Shown piece by piece: positions 10,900-26,000 of a DNA stretch of 64,000 nt. Each line of letters begins with the position of its first letter. Position 1 is the stretch's first letter. Under the pieces are notes generated by a model, which worked only from the letters and a program-made list of their open reading frames with translations, was not told the origin of the DNA and searched no databases. The DNA is from Tenodera sinensis (Eukaryota; Arthropoda; Insecta; Mantodea; Mantidae), in contig CM060969.1 in assembly GCA_030765045.1 (NCBI GenBank), positions 53,760,716 through 53,824,715 of the forward strand, read 5' to 3'. Both the position numbers and the translations under genes were made by a program.

Positions 10900-12185
10900 T
10901 GCGATGGGTGACACTATGCAGATAGTCTCAGTGGTGTCATATAATGTGTAGCAAAGTGGATAAAAATACAGGGGGCACCTTTTTTTCTCCAGGTGGTGTA
11001 TTAGAAATGAACTTGCGAACTCTTGTGGCGGAGATTAAAACTGCATAACTTAGTTCCCGATAAGCAATGCCAGTTCATGCATTGAATGCTCTCAACCAGA
11101 CTTGGTAGTGTTACACGCGATAACTAAGTAGTTACTGTCTTCGCTACTTTGGCAATCATTATTGAGCAACTACCCTCCACCCAGCCATAGATCCAGACCT
11201 TGTGTCCCTCCGCGGTAACCCCGTGTTCACATCTGCTGTGATTAGCACAAATAAATAAACGCCAAGTGGACACTGTTCTTCGTAATATTATTTACTATTT
11301 TATGTTAGTAAAACGTTTGAAACTATGTTTGATTGTCTCACTTCTTAGAAACTCACAGTTAATCGCGACTACTTTAGGTACTATATTTTGAGTTGTGTGG
11401 TTTGGTTCAGGGGTTGGTTGCTGACGGTATGTGTTTACATCAAGTTGGGACCTAAGAGGGGAGCGATTATAGTTACTGTTTGTCCCCATTGTTTCAGCAA
11501 CCGTTAGAATAAGGTAACCGTTACGTCTGCCCGCCCCTAGTACAGTCTGTACAGCAAAATAGGATTCAGGTCCTTTAAACAAACACTAAATCAAAGTTAC
11601 AGATACGTCACTCATTATTGGTGTGAAATTACCTGGTGGCTTATGGTCGTGCAGCCAGGCGCCGTCTCGGTAAGCTGTTGCCATACTTACGTGATGTCCG
11701 TCTGCAGCGGCAAGACGTATGTAAATGTCTACTGAACCCGCACTCGTTGCAACGTCGATGACGTCACAGCTCTGAAGTTAATGCATTATTATTACTTCAC
11801 TGGTACAATCTGGCGAGTCCCTTTCAGCTGATACACGCCACACAAGTGTCAATCACAAGGTAATTTCTCACCGAACATAGAAACAAAACAAAGATATAAA
11901 GTAATGTACTACCTGACAAAGCCATGAAGCGTATCGGAAAGAATGTGAAACTGCCTAGATGTTTAGGCGATATTATCGCATAAACATGGCCAGACGGTGT
12001 GCGAACACTCTGTTCAGATTAAATCATATCTTCAGGACAGCAACATCTCATACTTCAGCAGGCGCGAGAGATTATCTATTTGTGTATTATCACTGATTAT
12101 ACACCCAGTTACTATTATTTCGCTCTTCTAATAAACAAGATAAAAAGCGATCAAACGAAACGCCTCAACGCTTTGCCAGGTAATA
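10900..12185. other. Gene-free stretch
   Basis: Only short unrelated frames. The stretch 11640-11780 is more GC-rich with several CG words but has no recognisable coding or regulatory motif. Confidence 0.4.
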
Positions 12186-12189
12186 TTCA

Positions 12190-12345
12190 TGGACCGAGGG
12201 GGATGGCTCAGGCGGCAACGTCTGTGGTCCGTATTCGGGATATCGCGGGTTCAATTGCCGCGGCCGATCCTCCTGACTTTGGGTTTTTTAGTCTCTTTTT
12301 CCTGTGTCATTCAGGCGAATGCTGAGGATATTTATCTTACATCCC
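12190..12345 (+). repeat. SINE-like repeat, family A
   Basis: It carries an A-box-like TGGCTCAGGCGG (12203-12214) and a B-box-like GGGTTCAATTGCC (about 12247), at tRNA-like spacing (about 40 bases). Then come the family-A words CCGCGGCCGATCC, a T-run and GGCGAATGCTG. This is the best-preserved tRNA-like head of the three family-A copies. Confidence 0.65.
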
Positions 12346-13070
12346 CCGAATCATCCCATTCGTTTCACTTATTTCATTCTGTGTTTATACCGTCTTCCTA
12401 GGTTGTAAGAGTCAGCAGGATCGCCGGCAGGCTGGGCTGTGGTGGAGCCTGCGCTCTGGAGATACGGTGCTCGATTGAGGGGAAGCGCTGTGGTAGGCTG
12501 GTCTTTCGGCAGGGAGACTGACTGATCAGCCAGACCTGGCTGGTGGCGCGCTCTCTGTGGTGACTTGGAACTCCGTCGGGCTGAAGAACAGCTTGCACCG
12601 TAGCAGTTCTGCCTGTGATGCGTTCTGGTCGTGTATAGAGTACTTATATATCATCCTTCCGTGGTCTTACGCACAATAAGCCTTCAGTTGACGTGCCAGA
12701 ATCCCCTCCGTGATAGACAAGACAGGAAAACGTATTCGTGGCAACCAATTAAGCTTAGTAAATAGACGACTTTGTGACAACCGGCACACTGTTATTGTCA
12801 AAATCCCATTGAAAACTGTTCGTAAATTTAAGAAAGACTCTGGAAGAGGTTTTAAATATGTTATTCTATACAAATAGCAGAACAAAACATAAGTCACATT
12901 AGCCGAGATATATCATAAGCACGTAAAGAATACGGAAGTAATGTCGAACTACGAAAACTAAATTTCATTGAGGTTGTCAGCTGACAAGAATATTCGGACT
13001 CAAAGTAATGGGTATTAGTGCTTGTAACCATAATACTACATCTATTTTGCTTATTTTACACATACACTAA
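12346..13070. other. Gene-free stretch
   Basis: GC-rich at 12410-12600, then AT-rich. No recognisable motif. Confidence 0.4.
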
Positions 13071-13074
13071 AGAC

Positions 13075-14090
13075 TCAGGAGAGCTTTGTTTCCAAAATTC
13101 AAGACATCAAGAAGAATGTACACCTTCCTAATTCAAAGGAAAACTTCATATCTAAAGTCAATCTGACACATACATTAGACATCACATATTATTTACACTT
13201 GAGAGAAGAAGTTAAGAAAAGTGATACTCCTACTAGTGTTATTGGCATTAGAGACATTCCATACTAGATTTCCAGAACACGAATGGCTCCATATTTATAC
13301 TGATGGATCATTGATATCAAACCAAGATGGAGCAGGTGCTGGAGTCACATGCCACCTCTTTTCCTATTACAAATCTTTAAGTTATGGAACTACTAACTTT
13401 GATGGAGAAATTGAAGCAATTCGAATGGCGCTACAAAATCTTTTATACAGAATTTCACATTTTCAGCAAGTAGTTATTCTCTCAGATTCCAGAGCAGCAA
13501 TTATAGCAATTACTTCCAAGTTGTCACCAAACAAAACCAAACAATTATAGAATGTTGAAAAATCCTTACCCGTCTAACAGCACTTCAAAAACACCTAGTT
13601 TTCCAATGGATACCAGCTCACTGTGGACTGAGTGGTAATGAGAAAGCTGATTTTCTTGCAAAGAAGGGTACCAGCGGTGTACAAAAATCTATAGTTAATC
13701 TACCATTTTATGCAGCTAAAAGATTAGTCAACTCTGAATTAAAAAAAAAAAAATATTGCAAAATATTACTATGAAAAATCAAAGAATAAAAGATGGGAAC
13801 TACCAAACATTCAAACAGTAATTCCTGAGTATCCTCGAAAAACAGCAGTTGCAACCTTCAGGTTCATTACAGGCCATGATTGTCTGGCAAAGCATTTAAA
13901 CAGAATTGGGATATATTCTTCACCACTCTGTCCTCTATGTGATCTGCAAGAGGAAATGAATCGAGACCACCTTCAAATATTCCCGGCCACTTCTGGTTCC
14001 CCATCCATCAGTGAAAAATATTGGAGAGCAAGGGGATTAATGACTTCATTGTCAGAAATCCAGCATTAGCTAACAACTATTTTGCCGATA
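13075..14090 (+). pseudogene. RNase H domain and tail of a decayed LINE
   Basis: The frame 13221-13550 shows HIYTDGS (first catalytic Asp), GAGAGV, FDGEIEAIRMAL (catalytic Glu) and ILSDSRAAI (second Asp), the RNase H core. After a frame change comes FQWIPAHCGLSGNEKADFLA (about 13600-13660), with the conserved His and final Asp. A further frame holds TGHDCLAKHLNRIG and SPLCPLC (about 13870-13945), the zinc-binding tail that follows RNase H in many arthropod I/R1/jockey-like elements. At least three frame changes and a poly-A slip (13741-13753) show decay. The RT itself is not in the window, and the upstream limit is a guess from weak frame continuity. Confidence 0.8.
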
Positions 14091-14199
14091 CGGTAAATAA
14101 AACACATTTACAATTACATTTACATATGTTGTATACAACGATTTTCTGTATCCGCTATCACTTACTTGCTTGCCTACCTTACATTTAGCATCACACAAG

Positions 14200-14335
14200 A
14201 TATTGCATTTTACCCAAAAATTCTATGCACACATTTCACTAAAAATATAGCTTTGAGGCCACTTGAGTCCAAAAGTTTTTTTTTTGGGGGGGGGGGAGGT
14301 GTTCGCGTGTATCTGAACAGTATATGTCAAAAAAG

Positions 14336-14389
<54 letters not shown>

Positions 14390-14510
14390 GAAATGGTGCA
14401 GAAATACCAAACCTGGTATTTCAGTTCCCTATTTTATAAAGATGCAACGCAAACATTTTGAGATGAATTCTGAGACCGGAAACCCTCGTAAAATACGTTT
14501 ATTCATTAAT
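14200..14510 (+). repeat. Dispersed repeat R, copy 1, with poly-G and poly-A expansions
   Basis: It shares the words CCCAAAAATTC, TTTCAC.AAAATAT and TTTGAGGCC with copies at 16046 and 51540, then GGTATTT and AGATGCAACGC. Where the other copies have a (GT)n or spacer tract, this one has a T-run and G-run at 14277-14297 and about 50 A at 14339-14388. Confidence 0.55.
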
Positions 14511-16045
14511 TAATAAAAATCAGTGTGATTAGGTGTAATGAAGTAAAGTATAAATATGGATTTCTGTGCATATTGTAATTCTAAGGGTATTAAAAAGTCT
14601 TGAACGTGTAAAATGTCGGAGTTGATGTTAAAACACTGTCCGGGACGTGAAGTTAAGAAGGCTAGAAATGTCCACATATTGGGGAAAACCTCCCTCCCTC
14701 CACCCACTCTCTTGTGGGGTATATCGCTATTGTCTCATTGTCCGGTAATTTCCCGTGATCGAAAGAGTGAGACAGAGCACCTCACTAGATATAACTTGGG
14801 GAATTCCCTGATTCAATATGGCAGTTTAAAGGAGGGGATGTACAAGTACAAAATGTCAAGGCGCGTAAAATCGTCTGGGAAGTTCACCAATTAGAATAAA
14901 GTAAATTGAAGAGGCACGCGCGCTTAAAAACATTGGAAATGGGAAAATTTAGATAGTCTTCACCTAATTGCTGTACAATCTTCTTGCTATCGCCATAACA
15001 TTTACACAGTCTATATAGACCCTCGTTGTATCGTCTACACATAGTCTTCAAGCGTGAGTCAAAGTAGCTTAACGTGATTGTTGCGACATAGAGGTGCGTC
15101 GCTTATTAGTGCAGTTCGTGAACGGTGCAGTGTACCAGGCTAAATACAGAACAAAAGAAAAGTGCGCGGATGTATTGTTTCTTATTAACGCGACGGACCG
15201 TGCCGTATAGGGCAAGCAAAAACAGTGTTTTAACAAGGACGCTAATGCTGGAATCCTGATAAACACGTCTGTAAAACAAATTGAATATATTCCGGGAATG
15301 CTACTCCTGAGAAAAACTCCACAAACTATTTTTGCTACTTTTCCCAACACCTGAGATCGTCGCTCCTTTTACCATGCTACAAGAACGAGCAAATGGTGAC
15401 GCTAGCCGAAGACGGACATCAAACCCAGGACTGAACGAGTAAGAGACTAGCTGGAGCCATCAACAGAACATCGAGCACTTCAGTGAGGTACAAATCAGTT
15501 TTAATTTCCAAAATACATTTTATGTTGAACATATTTCGAAAATGTTATCTTAAGAATGACCGTACTGATGTTTATTAAAATATCAAACATATATTTAAAA
15601 TATTCATATCTGGAATTTTCTGTGTCTGTGAAGCTGTGTCCATTCGGAAGGAATTTGTACGACTGGTAAACGTTAAGGAATAGGTAACATGTTTGAGATA
15701 TCGTTATTATTACTTTGAAGGTTTTAATACTTTTGCCTTTTCCAACTGCCGTGGCCATTCAATTGTTTTTCGCGATATCAGGGAATGAATACGAAATTTC
15801 AAGGCCAGAATATAACTCTTCTCCATCGAATCGGTTTATCCTCTTCTCCCTTGTACCCATAAAATGTGTAATAAAACTACTAATAGAAACACTCATTAAG
15901 CACGTAAGAAAATATGTCTTGCAATAGCTTTTAGAAGCTATAGAAATATGAAATACATTGGGCAAAGAAAGTCCTGCGAATGTAAACATATCGAAAACGT
16001 TTATTTGCCTGTACATTGTTCTTAGAGAAGATAGTTTCCTATCTC
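14511..16045. other. Gene-free stretch
   Basis: Nothing recognisable: short frames only, AT-rich. Confidence 0.4.
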
Positions 16046-16640
16046 CTTTTTACTTTCTCTACTATGTATACTAACTAGAGGAAGTATTCTATTCCACCCA
16101 AAAATTCGATGTTGAAATTCACCGAAAATATATGTTTTGAGGCCCCCTGAAACCAAAAAAGATGCATTTTTAGAAAAAGGTCCTTGTGTCTGTCTGTCAG
16201 TCTTTGGCAAGCATAACTCAAAAACGAAAAGCTGGTTAAAAACCAAAGTTGGTATTTTAAGGATGCGACACGAAGATTTCAAAGAAAATTCCGCCACCTT
16301 AAACTATCCTTTAGGTGGAACATTTTTCGAAAATTTTTAGTTTCTGAAAAATGGCTCTAATGATTTTAATTAAAGTACCGTGTGTTTAAGATATGTTTAT
16401 GGGAAATGAAATGTATATTTTGAATTTCCTGCCTATAACCTATGTAATCCTGTTTACTCTGGATGACTTTTGCATAACTGATAAACCGTAAACGATATAT
16501 CAAATCTTACTATAGAAAAAATTTTGATTTTGTTAAATATACAATATATTTGTATCATACACATGCATGTATGCTTCAAATACTCAGAAAGTTCTGCATC
16601 AATTGAGCTCAAATTTTGACACGATATACAACACGTATCA
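16046..16640 (+). repeat. Dispersed repeat R, copy 2
   Basis: Co-linear with 51540-52105 over its whole length. Shared words in order: ACTTTCTC.ACTA, AGGAAGT, ATTCCAC, TTTTGAGGCCCCCTGAA, AGCATAACT.AAAAACGAAAA, GGATGCGACACG.AGATTT, GAAATGTATATTTTGAATTT, and finally AATCTTACTATA. This copy lacks the (GT)n block. It ends shortly before the Helitron helicase remnant. Confidence 0.75.
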
Positions 16641-18980
<2,340 letters not shown>

Positions 18981-19070
18981 GCAAAATTAAGCTTTTTTGA
19001 AACGTATGCTTTGTTTTGCTCCTCATTTCTCATCCATGCAACCATAGTGGGCCTCAGCGAAGCGTGGCAG

Positions 19071-19316
19071 GGTTGTTGTTGTAGTGTTTAACGTCCGCTT
19101 TTACTACTACGGCACCGCAGGCGGTGACACTGATGGTTCATGGAATGAATATGGAGCACCGGTGGAATGAGATGGCGGGGGAAACCGGAGCACCCGGAGA
19201 AAACCCGCCCTGACGCCGCTTCGTCCACCACGAATACCACATGCGGGTACCTGGGATCGAACCCGGGCCGCCTAGGTGGTAGGCGAGCGCGCTAACCGCT
19301 GGGCCACGGCGCCGCC
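19071..19316 (-). repeat. tRNA-derived SINE, family C
   Basis: Read on -, the head starts GGCGCCGTGGCCCAGCGGTT, with an A-box (TGGCCCAGCGG) and a perfect B-box (GGTTCGATCC near 19255-19264). The body includes GGGCGGGTTTTCTCCGGG and ends CACTACAACAACAACC. The head folds like a tRNA but is followed by a body and tail, so it is a SINE and not a tRNA gene. A tail fragment of the same family lies at 52943-52984. Confidence 0.85.
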
Positions 19317-19366
19317 TATGTGCAACATATCAGAAGTTTGTTAATTGAGATAAACGTTCATAGAAT

Positions 19367-19505
19367 GAATGAATGAGTGAGTGAGTGAGTGAGTGAGTGA
19401 GTGAGTTAGTGAGTGAGTGAGTGAGTGAGTGAGTGAGTGAGTGAGAAAGTGAGTGAGTGAGTGCGGTTTAAAAGCCCGTCGACAGCAAGGTCGTTTGGGC
19501 TCATT
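19367..19505 (-). mobile_element. Short retroposed insert with (ACTC)n tail and 14-bp target duplication
   Basis: The 14-base word AACGTTCATAGAAT occurs at 19353-19366 and again at 19506-19519. The 139 bp between read, on -, a unique part (CCTTGCTGTCGACGGGCTTT) and then a (CACT)n/(CATT)n tail. This is the signature of a 5'-truncated SINE with a microsatellite tail. The source family was not identified in this window. Confidence 0.7.
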
Positions 19506-19519
19506 AACGTTCATAGAAT

Positions 19520-20575
19520 TTATTTCATGATACATGTCGGTGTAGAAACAGGAGGCTGAAGTGATACGGTATTCATATCTTTATGTACTGGTATTAACAT
19601 TACATATTTTCCTATGACATAGCTGAAGTACTTAAAAACTGATAAAATTCTCAACGTTTAAAGCTAACAACAACGAAGAGCTCTGAAATGACCCAGGCCA
19701 CCAAAATAATTTAAAACTAATTGTCTTTTAAAGACATCTGTATTTTTTAAAAACATCTTTAAATGTAGGCAAGGTTAAAGTAAGATTTCGTCTGTCTCCT
19801 ATGGTTTACGCGTTATTCAAATTTATAGAAAATTACTTCCGAATTTAACGGTCGTGGTGGCGATTTCATGGAGGAAAGGTCTGTGGAACATACAAGAATG
19901 TAATAGTTAAGCCAGAAGACAGAGTGAACTAAAAGATAATCCCAGCTGGTTTATATGACACTATATATGTGAATTTATACATTTACTTATTTATTTATTT
20001 TTAAGATTTTTACCAAATACTCAAGATGTGCGCACTGAATCAGTATATTAATTCTTGAATAAATTAACTTTTTCAGTGTGAAAATATGCAAGCCTCTGTG
20101 TAAATAAGTTTTGTGCATTTCCTTCATATATTCTAATCAAGTTATCAATGTGTATAAACATTCAGGGAATGAAAACTGTATGAAAGCAAACTATCAGAGA
20201 CGACACATGGTATTCACAAGTAAGAATGAAAATGTTACTTCTCATGTACCATTTTCAACATATAATTTTGTACTTACTTTGTTTAATACCCACCTTAGGA
20301 GATTATGTGTTCAATTAATATAAACATTATGACAATTTTGTATGTTCAAATAGCCAGAGGAACAAATGGAAGATGCAACGCTTTATCTACGGTGCCTAGA
20401 TAAAGGTTTTCCAACATTTTCATCATTTATTCACCACTATGTATATATTATAAAATGTTTTCTGCGGCTGTCTTCGTATCTCAGTTTCTAGAGAAGTGAG
20501 GGTTCTATTCCTAGTTAGAGAGTGGAACATAGATTTTTTCCTATGCTCTCGACAGTCTGGAGGTATGGATGGGTT
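19520..20575. other. Gene-free stretch with an R fragment
   Basis: AT-rich without coding motifs. At about 19760-19830 the - strand matches the 3' part of repeat R (TTTGAATAAC, AGACAGACGAAATCTTACT). Confidence 0.45.
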
Positions 20576-20597
20576 TCAGATCTATTGGTTTAGCAAC

Positions 20598-20712
20598 AAA
20601 AAAGGAGAAGAAAGCGAAAAAGAAGGAGAAGGAGAAGGAGAAGAAGAAGAAGAAGAAGAAGAAGAAGAAGAAGAAGAAGAACAAGAACAAGAAGAACAAG
20701 AAGAAGGAAAAT
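20598..20712. repeat. (GAA)n purine tract
   Basis: About 115 bases of GAA/GGA/AAG units, nearly all purine on +. The Lys- or Glu-rich open frames here are products of the repeat. Confidence 0.9.
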
Positions 20713-20719
20713 ACCTGCA

Positions 20720-21175
20720 ACTCACTATATAGATACGAATTAACACCAATGCTCATGGGGTCCAGAAATATAATATACAGTACGGTAAAGGGAAGAATAA
20801 GGGATAAAAGTTCCATCAAGATTAAAATAAATAATTTAATGAAAAGACCGGACAAAGACGTCAAATTAATTGAATCGCAATTTGAAATTTAAAAAGTCAC
20901 TCATGCAACACTGGCTAATTGAGCTACTGTCCTTTGGACTAAAGCCTTAGTGAAGAAGTGGACGTCATCGATGACTTCACACTGCAGCAAACAGACAGTA
21001 GTGCATTGTTGAACATCATGGTGAGTGCCGATGCAGAGAAAATGTCACAGCAAGTTGCAAACGGTTTGCTGTTTTCCGTTCAGTATAGGACAGGAAGATG
21101 AGAGGGTGAAACGAAAATAGCTTCCATGGTAGAGCTTACTCTAAATACTGTAACCAAGCGGCAATTCCACAAATC
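20720..21175 (-). other. Possible internal leader of an LTR element; otherwise gene-free
   Basis: On - this directly follows the primer-site-like sequence at 21176-21193, so part of it may be the truncated internal region of the LTR element. No gag motif could be read. Confidence 0.3.
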
Positions 21176-21193
21176 CCACTTTCTGACACCAGC
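21176..21193 (-). promoter_or_regulatory. Primer-binding site, tRNA-Leu type
   Basis: The + strand reads CCCACTTTCTGACACCA, which differs by one extra T from the 3' end expected for a eukaryotic tRNA-Leu(CAA) with its CCA. It abuts the inner end of the LTR at 21196, where a primer site is expected for a - strand element. Confidence 0.6.
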
Positions 21194-21195
21194 GT

Positions 21196-21775
21196 GAGAA
21201 AATGATAAAATCAGTCGCGCCACTTTTCTATCACTTTATTCTTCTCTCAAATTTTATCACAGACACAAGTTATCTTCCCGTACTTAACGTAGTCTGCATT
21301 CCTTCGTGTTATCATAAATCACAACTTTTACTTCTCAAATCTTGCTCAGTCTTTTCAGAGTCTTTCTTCACTTTTTCTGTCTCTCATATACTAACTACTA
21401 CGTTATAATCACTCAACGCTCGTTGAATATTCTTCACCGACGTAACTTTCACGATGACACACAAACATAGCTGTGTTGCACTCACTGACACACTGACCAA
21501 CCCATAGCTTAACTCAACTCACTCACTGATGTTCCTGATCCCCTTATATAGTGGGAGGACGTCACATGGAACATTCTCGAATTCCACAAAAGTGCCGGCG
21601 ATGACGTGGCTGGATTTTTCTCGAAGTCGCTTCCATTGTTGTTAGTCACGTACACAAACGTCGCGTGAGGCAGCCTGACGCTGAACGCCTTTGCCTGCTC
21701 GCCGGCCCGGCATGTGGCGTTAAACAGTCGGGCTCCGACATTCCTTTGTTTTTCGCCGAGCTTGGCGTCACAATA
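21196..21775 (-). repeat. LTR of a retrotransposon (family L), 5' LTR of a truncated copy
   Basis: Co-linear with the solo LTR at 47234-47816. Both read on - TGTGACGCC..., a TATA box (ACTATATAAGGGG here) followed by a CAGTGAGTGAGTT start-like region, an AATAAAGTGATAG polyadenylation-type word, and an end near TTTTCTCA. Unlike the 47-kb copy it is followed by a primer site, so it is a 5' LTR with most of the internal part lost. Confidence 0.75.
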
Positions 21776-21902
21776 CCATGGGCCGTCTTCAGTTCATCTA
21801 TGTCTCACGTTTGTGAACCTCTATACAAAACGTATCTTATTGTCAAAAGATATGATAAAGATATGTTTCCGGGCGTATGCGTGATCCATGTACTGTCTGT
21901 TA

Positions 21903-22206
21903 CACGATGTTTTAGACCGTTAACCGATATTTTAGTTGCTTTAGGCTAAGAAAATGCTTTTACGAATGATTTTAGAGAACTTTCAGGCAATTTTGAGAGT
22001 TATTTTGACGCTATATTGTATATTTTACAGATTTTCAGGGTGCTTTGAGGTCTGTTTAGACCCGTTCGTGGATATTTCAGCCAGTTTCCAGATATTCTGA
22101 AGACTTTTACGACCAGTTTAAACATTTTTCAGAGCATTTTAGACGAATTTGACGTTAAGGCAATCTGAGAGCTATTCTAGCCGCTTCATGATAGGCTGAC
22201 TATTGT
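21903..22206 (+). repeat. Left arm of an inverted repeat pair
   Basis: About 300 bases, T-rich on +, match the reverse complement of 28406-28682. Examples: TTTTAGACCGTTAAC, TTTTAGTTGCTTTAGGCT, CGACCAGTTTAAACATTTTT and the end GCCGCTTCATGATAGGCTGA. The same T-rich texture continues on the inner side to about 22640. Confidence 0.8.
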
Positions 22207-23036
22207 TGTCTGCTTTAAGCACTTTGAAGGGTAATGGAAGATACTTTTCACGATATCAGGGATACCGAAGCGGGCATTTCAAAGCTGTTAAATGTATCCC
22301 TACCAGTTTAAATATCGTTTCAGGCATTTCAGAGACATTTTAAGCACTATAGGGGTATTTTAGACTTTGGCACCAACATTTTGGAGGGTTTTCAGAATCC
22401 TTTGAAACATTTTTATAGACGTTAGAGGCTTTTAGGGGTATTTTTTCGAACACTAATTAAGACATTTCAGCTCCTTCACAGATATTTTGAGGGTTTTCAC
22501 GACATCATAGATACGTGAGAAGCATTTTTTTCGCCAGTTTGAAGATGTTTTAAGACACTCAAGTAGGCATTTTTAACGCTGATAGAGGTATTTTAGTTGA
22601 TTTAAGGATTTTTCACTAAGTTTTCTTCAGTAATCGCTTTGTTTTATAGTAGTTGAAGAGCAGTCTAACCTATCCATTTATTTCATTTCTCGCATTATTA
22701 TTTTGATTACATTTCACTAATAACTTAACTCGCCAACAATTATCATCATTACCAACTGCTACATCTAATAGTCTGACCAAACTAACGTAACCTAATGAGG
22801 AAATGGGGATGTTAAGGCAAGCAATGAAATAAAAAAAAACATAATCACAGTCACATAATTTTATTTGACTTATAAAGATACATACACTAGCATTAACATT
22901 TAGAAAACAAGTATTCACTGTTGAAAGACGATAGCGCCCTCCTCAGTTCTTCTTATTATTTACATTATCTTTCTTTTCTCTTGGTTAGATATGCCATTAG
23001 CGCACCAAGTTCATAGTTCAACAAACTTTCTTTTTT
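22207..23036. other. T-rich degenerate repeat, then gene-free
   Basis: 22207-22640 is built of loosely repeated words such as TTTTAGAC, CATTTTGAG and GGCATTT, like the arm next to it. From 22640 to 23036 nothing is recognisable. Confidence 0.45.
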
Positions 23037-26000
23037 CTACAGACAAGCTTTAAGCACCCATGCCTTAGACACCATTCTCAACGCTGTATGTCCATACGCA
23101 TATGTATATATTCTGTCATTAGCGATTACTCTCTTGTCATCGTGAGGTGATAAGGCTGTTTTATTAGATTCAACTGTAGAAACCTTATGATGCTGGGATA
23201 GGATTAAGTTCATAGGAGTTCTAACAATTTTCAAAGTTTTAAGGCACTCCATATAGCTATCGAAGCTAATGTAATGCTTAATGGCACTACGCTTCACGCC
23301 CTTAATTTTTTTTATCTCAGAACCGTTAATATCGATAGCATACATTTTAGGTCTTAGGCCAACGAAACGGCGAATGATTTTTCCAGAGGCTTCATCTTTA
23401 AACTTTCCCAGCACTTTTCTGTTTTGTGTAGAATGGCATACGTGGCTTGCAGGGTAATCAGAAGTGTCCAGATGTTCAAGCATGTATAATTTGTCCTGGT
23501 ATATATCTGTCGTAGTCACTCGATGAATGAAGGAATCTGTATCCGTATACAACAGCTCAAGATTCTCAGCTCCATAATATGGAAATAATACATCATATTG
23601 ATACGAATACATTAGAGTCTTGGAAATGTCTAGGACAATCATACCAATGTATATAGGCTTGTTGAACACTATTTTACGAGAAGCCATATAAACAGCTGCA
23701 AGATTAGGTCCATATATAGTCCGATCGATAAATGTAGGCTTGGCTATAAGTTTTTCCAGCGTCTTCTCGTTGGTAACAAGGCGTATATCCATTCGATTCC
23801 GTATATTCTCCATAGTTTTGCCAAACATAGCGTTGTTGAAAAGTTAATATAAATCATTTTCAAAATCATTTCTTGCTTGCTGTCGTAGTTGATTATTAAA
23901 TTCGACGTAAGGCTTTAACCAACAAGATTGACGGAATTGTAGTACTCGGTGAATCTTCGATAGTCGTAGACCATGACTAAGAGCCTTTTTCAAGGCCATG
24001 TAATGTACCACATAGTTATTTCGGGATCCAAGATGGGCAATTAGTTTCTTTGAAGATGTTTCCCCAGGCTTCTTACTCTCAGGCAGGAAGGGCAAATCAT
24101 TATGAAGATGTGGAGCTCGACAGGATATTCGACATCGACTTCTAAGATGTATCCAAGAGGGTCATCTTCCTTCAATGAATCCAGGTCTAGATGGTCAGGA
24201 GAAACCCACTTAAATCCTCCATAAGGAAGGGTCTTACATATTTCCCAACCGTATTGGTTATTTGCGTCATCGTATGTAATAAACCGAGAGGGTTTCCGAG
24301 TCATACTGTTCCATGTAGATATTGTTCGCCTCAGCATAGCGATGAGAAACCTGGCATAAACCTCCTCTTATACCAGATTCAACCATAAGTAACTGATCGT
24401 AATCAAGAAGCAATTCTAGCTCAATTCCAGTATATAGCAGCATAGCATCCCATGTAAGCCCCGGAGAGGTAAAATAATGCGCAGGATCCACTTTATGAGT
24501 TTTCATCATTTGGTCTCTAAATGTCTCGAAGACATCCGCAAAGAGAAGAACATCCGAAATTAAGTACAAATCGCTGTACTCGCCCAAATTTCTTATATTA
24601 AACTGATTCCATACATTTGTAGCATGATCATAGTCCTCACCGCTGATTTCTTCGCTGTTTAACCGGTTGTAGAATGATTTACTTGGAGGCAGATGAGTAT
24701 CATTCAAAACGTCCCACGATGTGAGGTAATCATAGGGAAATAACCCCTTACGACTGATCAAGCCAATATTCTCTGCTCCGAAGTACTTCGCTGTTTCGGG
24801 ATACGTAGTTAGGTTTTTCACTAACTTATCCAAGCTTGTACTCAGGAAACGTAGGTATCCACAAACCTGAGTTTAATATCCCCAACATACTTGGAGAATG
24901 ATATATAACTTTCCTGTGAATTTGGTATAACCTCTACTCGATCGTTAGTACATCCCAATTCCGTAAAAATGAAATGAGAATCATACCCACTCAGGTTATG
25001 CATGAAGACAGGTATACAATTAGGTGTTATACAGGCCAGGTTACATTTATTGTGTAAAGATCCTCTGTACACCCCGGATACATTATCGTGATCGCGAACC
25101 TTCCAATTATCTTCTGTAAATTCATGTCCGCACAGGTAGCATATTGTAGAAGCATCGAATGATTCTTGTTCTTCAGCTGTAAGTTTCAGAGGCTTAGCAG
25201 ATTTATATAAGTCACCAAATTATTTTTGCCAGATCCATCAAGCATTCCATAAACTTCTGTGCAGCGTCAGGTCCTCGGTAAACATACGGTTCTGTAGGAA
25301 GAGTTGTTTCTACTTGTTCAACACTGGACGACGGTTTCACGTAAACGCAAAAGCTCATAGGAGAATGACTTTGATAGGGAGTTGTGTAGGAAGTTTCAGG
25401 ACTAGAGGAGCAGGTGTGGAGAGGAGTGATACATTCAAAATCAGCGTATATAACATAAGGAAGTTTCAACATCCTCTCAACATTCTTGAATTTAACGATA
25501 GAGTCATCCTTTGTAGGCATAACGCACCTAGCAATACCGTATTGTCTACATATTTCGCTATGCTCTTCTAATTTTTTCATTCCACTTCGCCCATGTTGGT
25601 CATCAAAATGACTGAAACATCTTTTACATACATATATTTGCCCATGATGTTTAGTTTTCTGCCCGCGAATAAGCTTCTCAAAATCCTTTATATACACATA
25701 GTGATGCTTGCCAGCTGAATCACTCAACAGAAGAAGATCACGATGATCAGCTAATTCTTCAGCGACTACCTTTGTAGGAAACACTTCATGTTTTTCACCC
25801 AGTCCAAACACATTTATGCTCATATTGTTGAGCTTTTAAAATTTAGGGATTTCGACCAAACTCGTAGGAAACGAAACGCATGAGAAATTGTATTTTTCTT
25901 GGTGATCCTTGTACTTGTCGACACGATGAGGATCCTTTTGAATGAATTTTGCAAGAACAGCAAAATAAAGCATTTCTGGTCACTATAGTTCTGAGGGTTT

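Noticed and set aside
19248..19316. tRNA gene on -
   Set aside because: The tRNA-like fold is followed by a SINE body and tail, with a second tail copy at 52943; better called a SINE.
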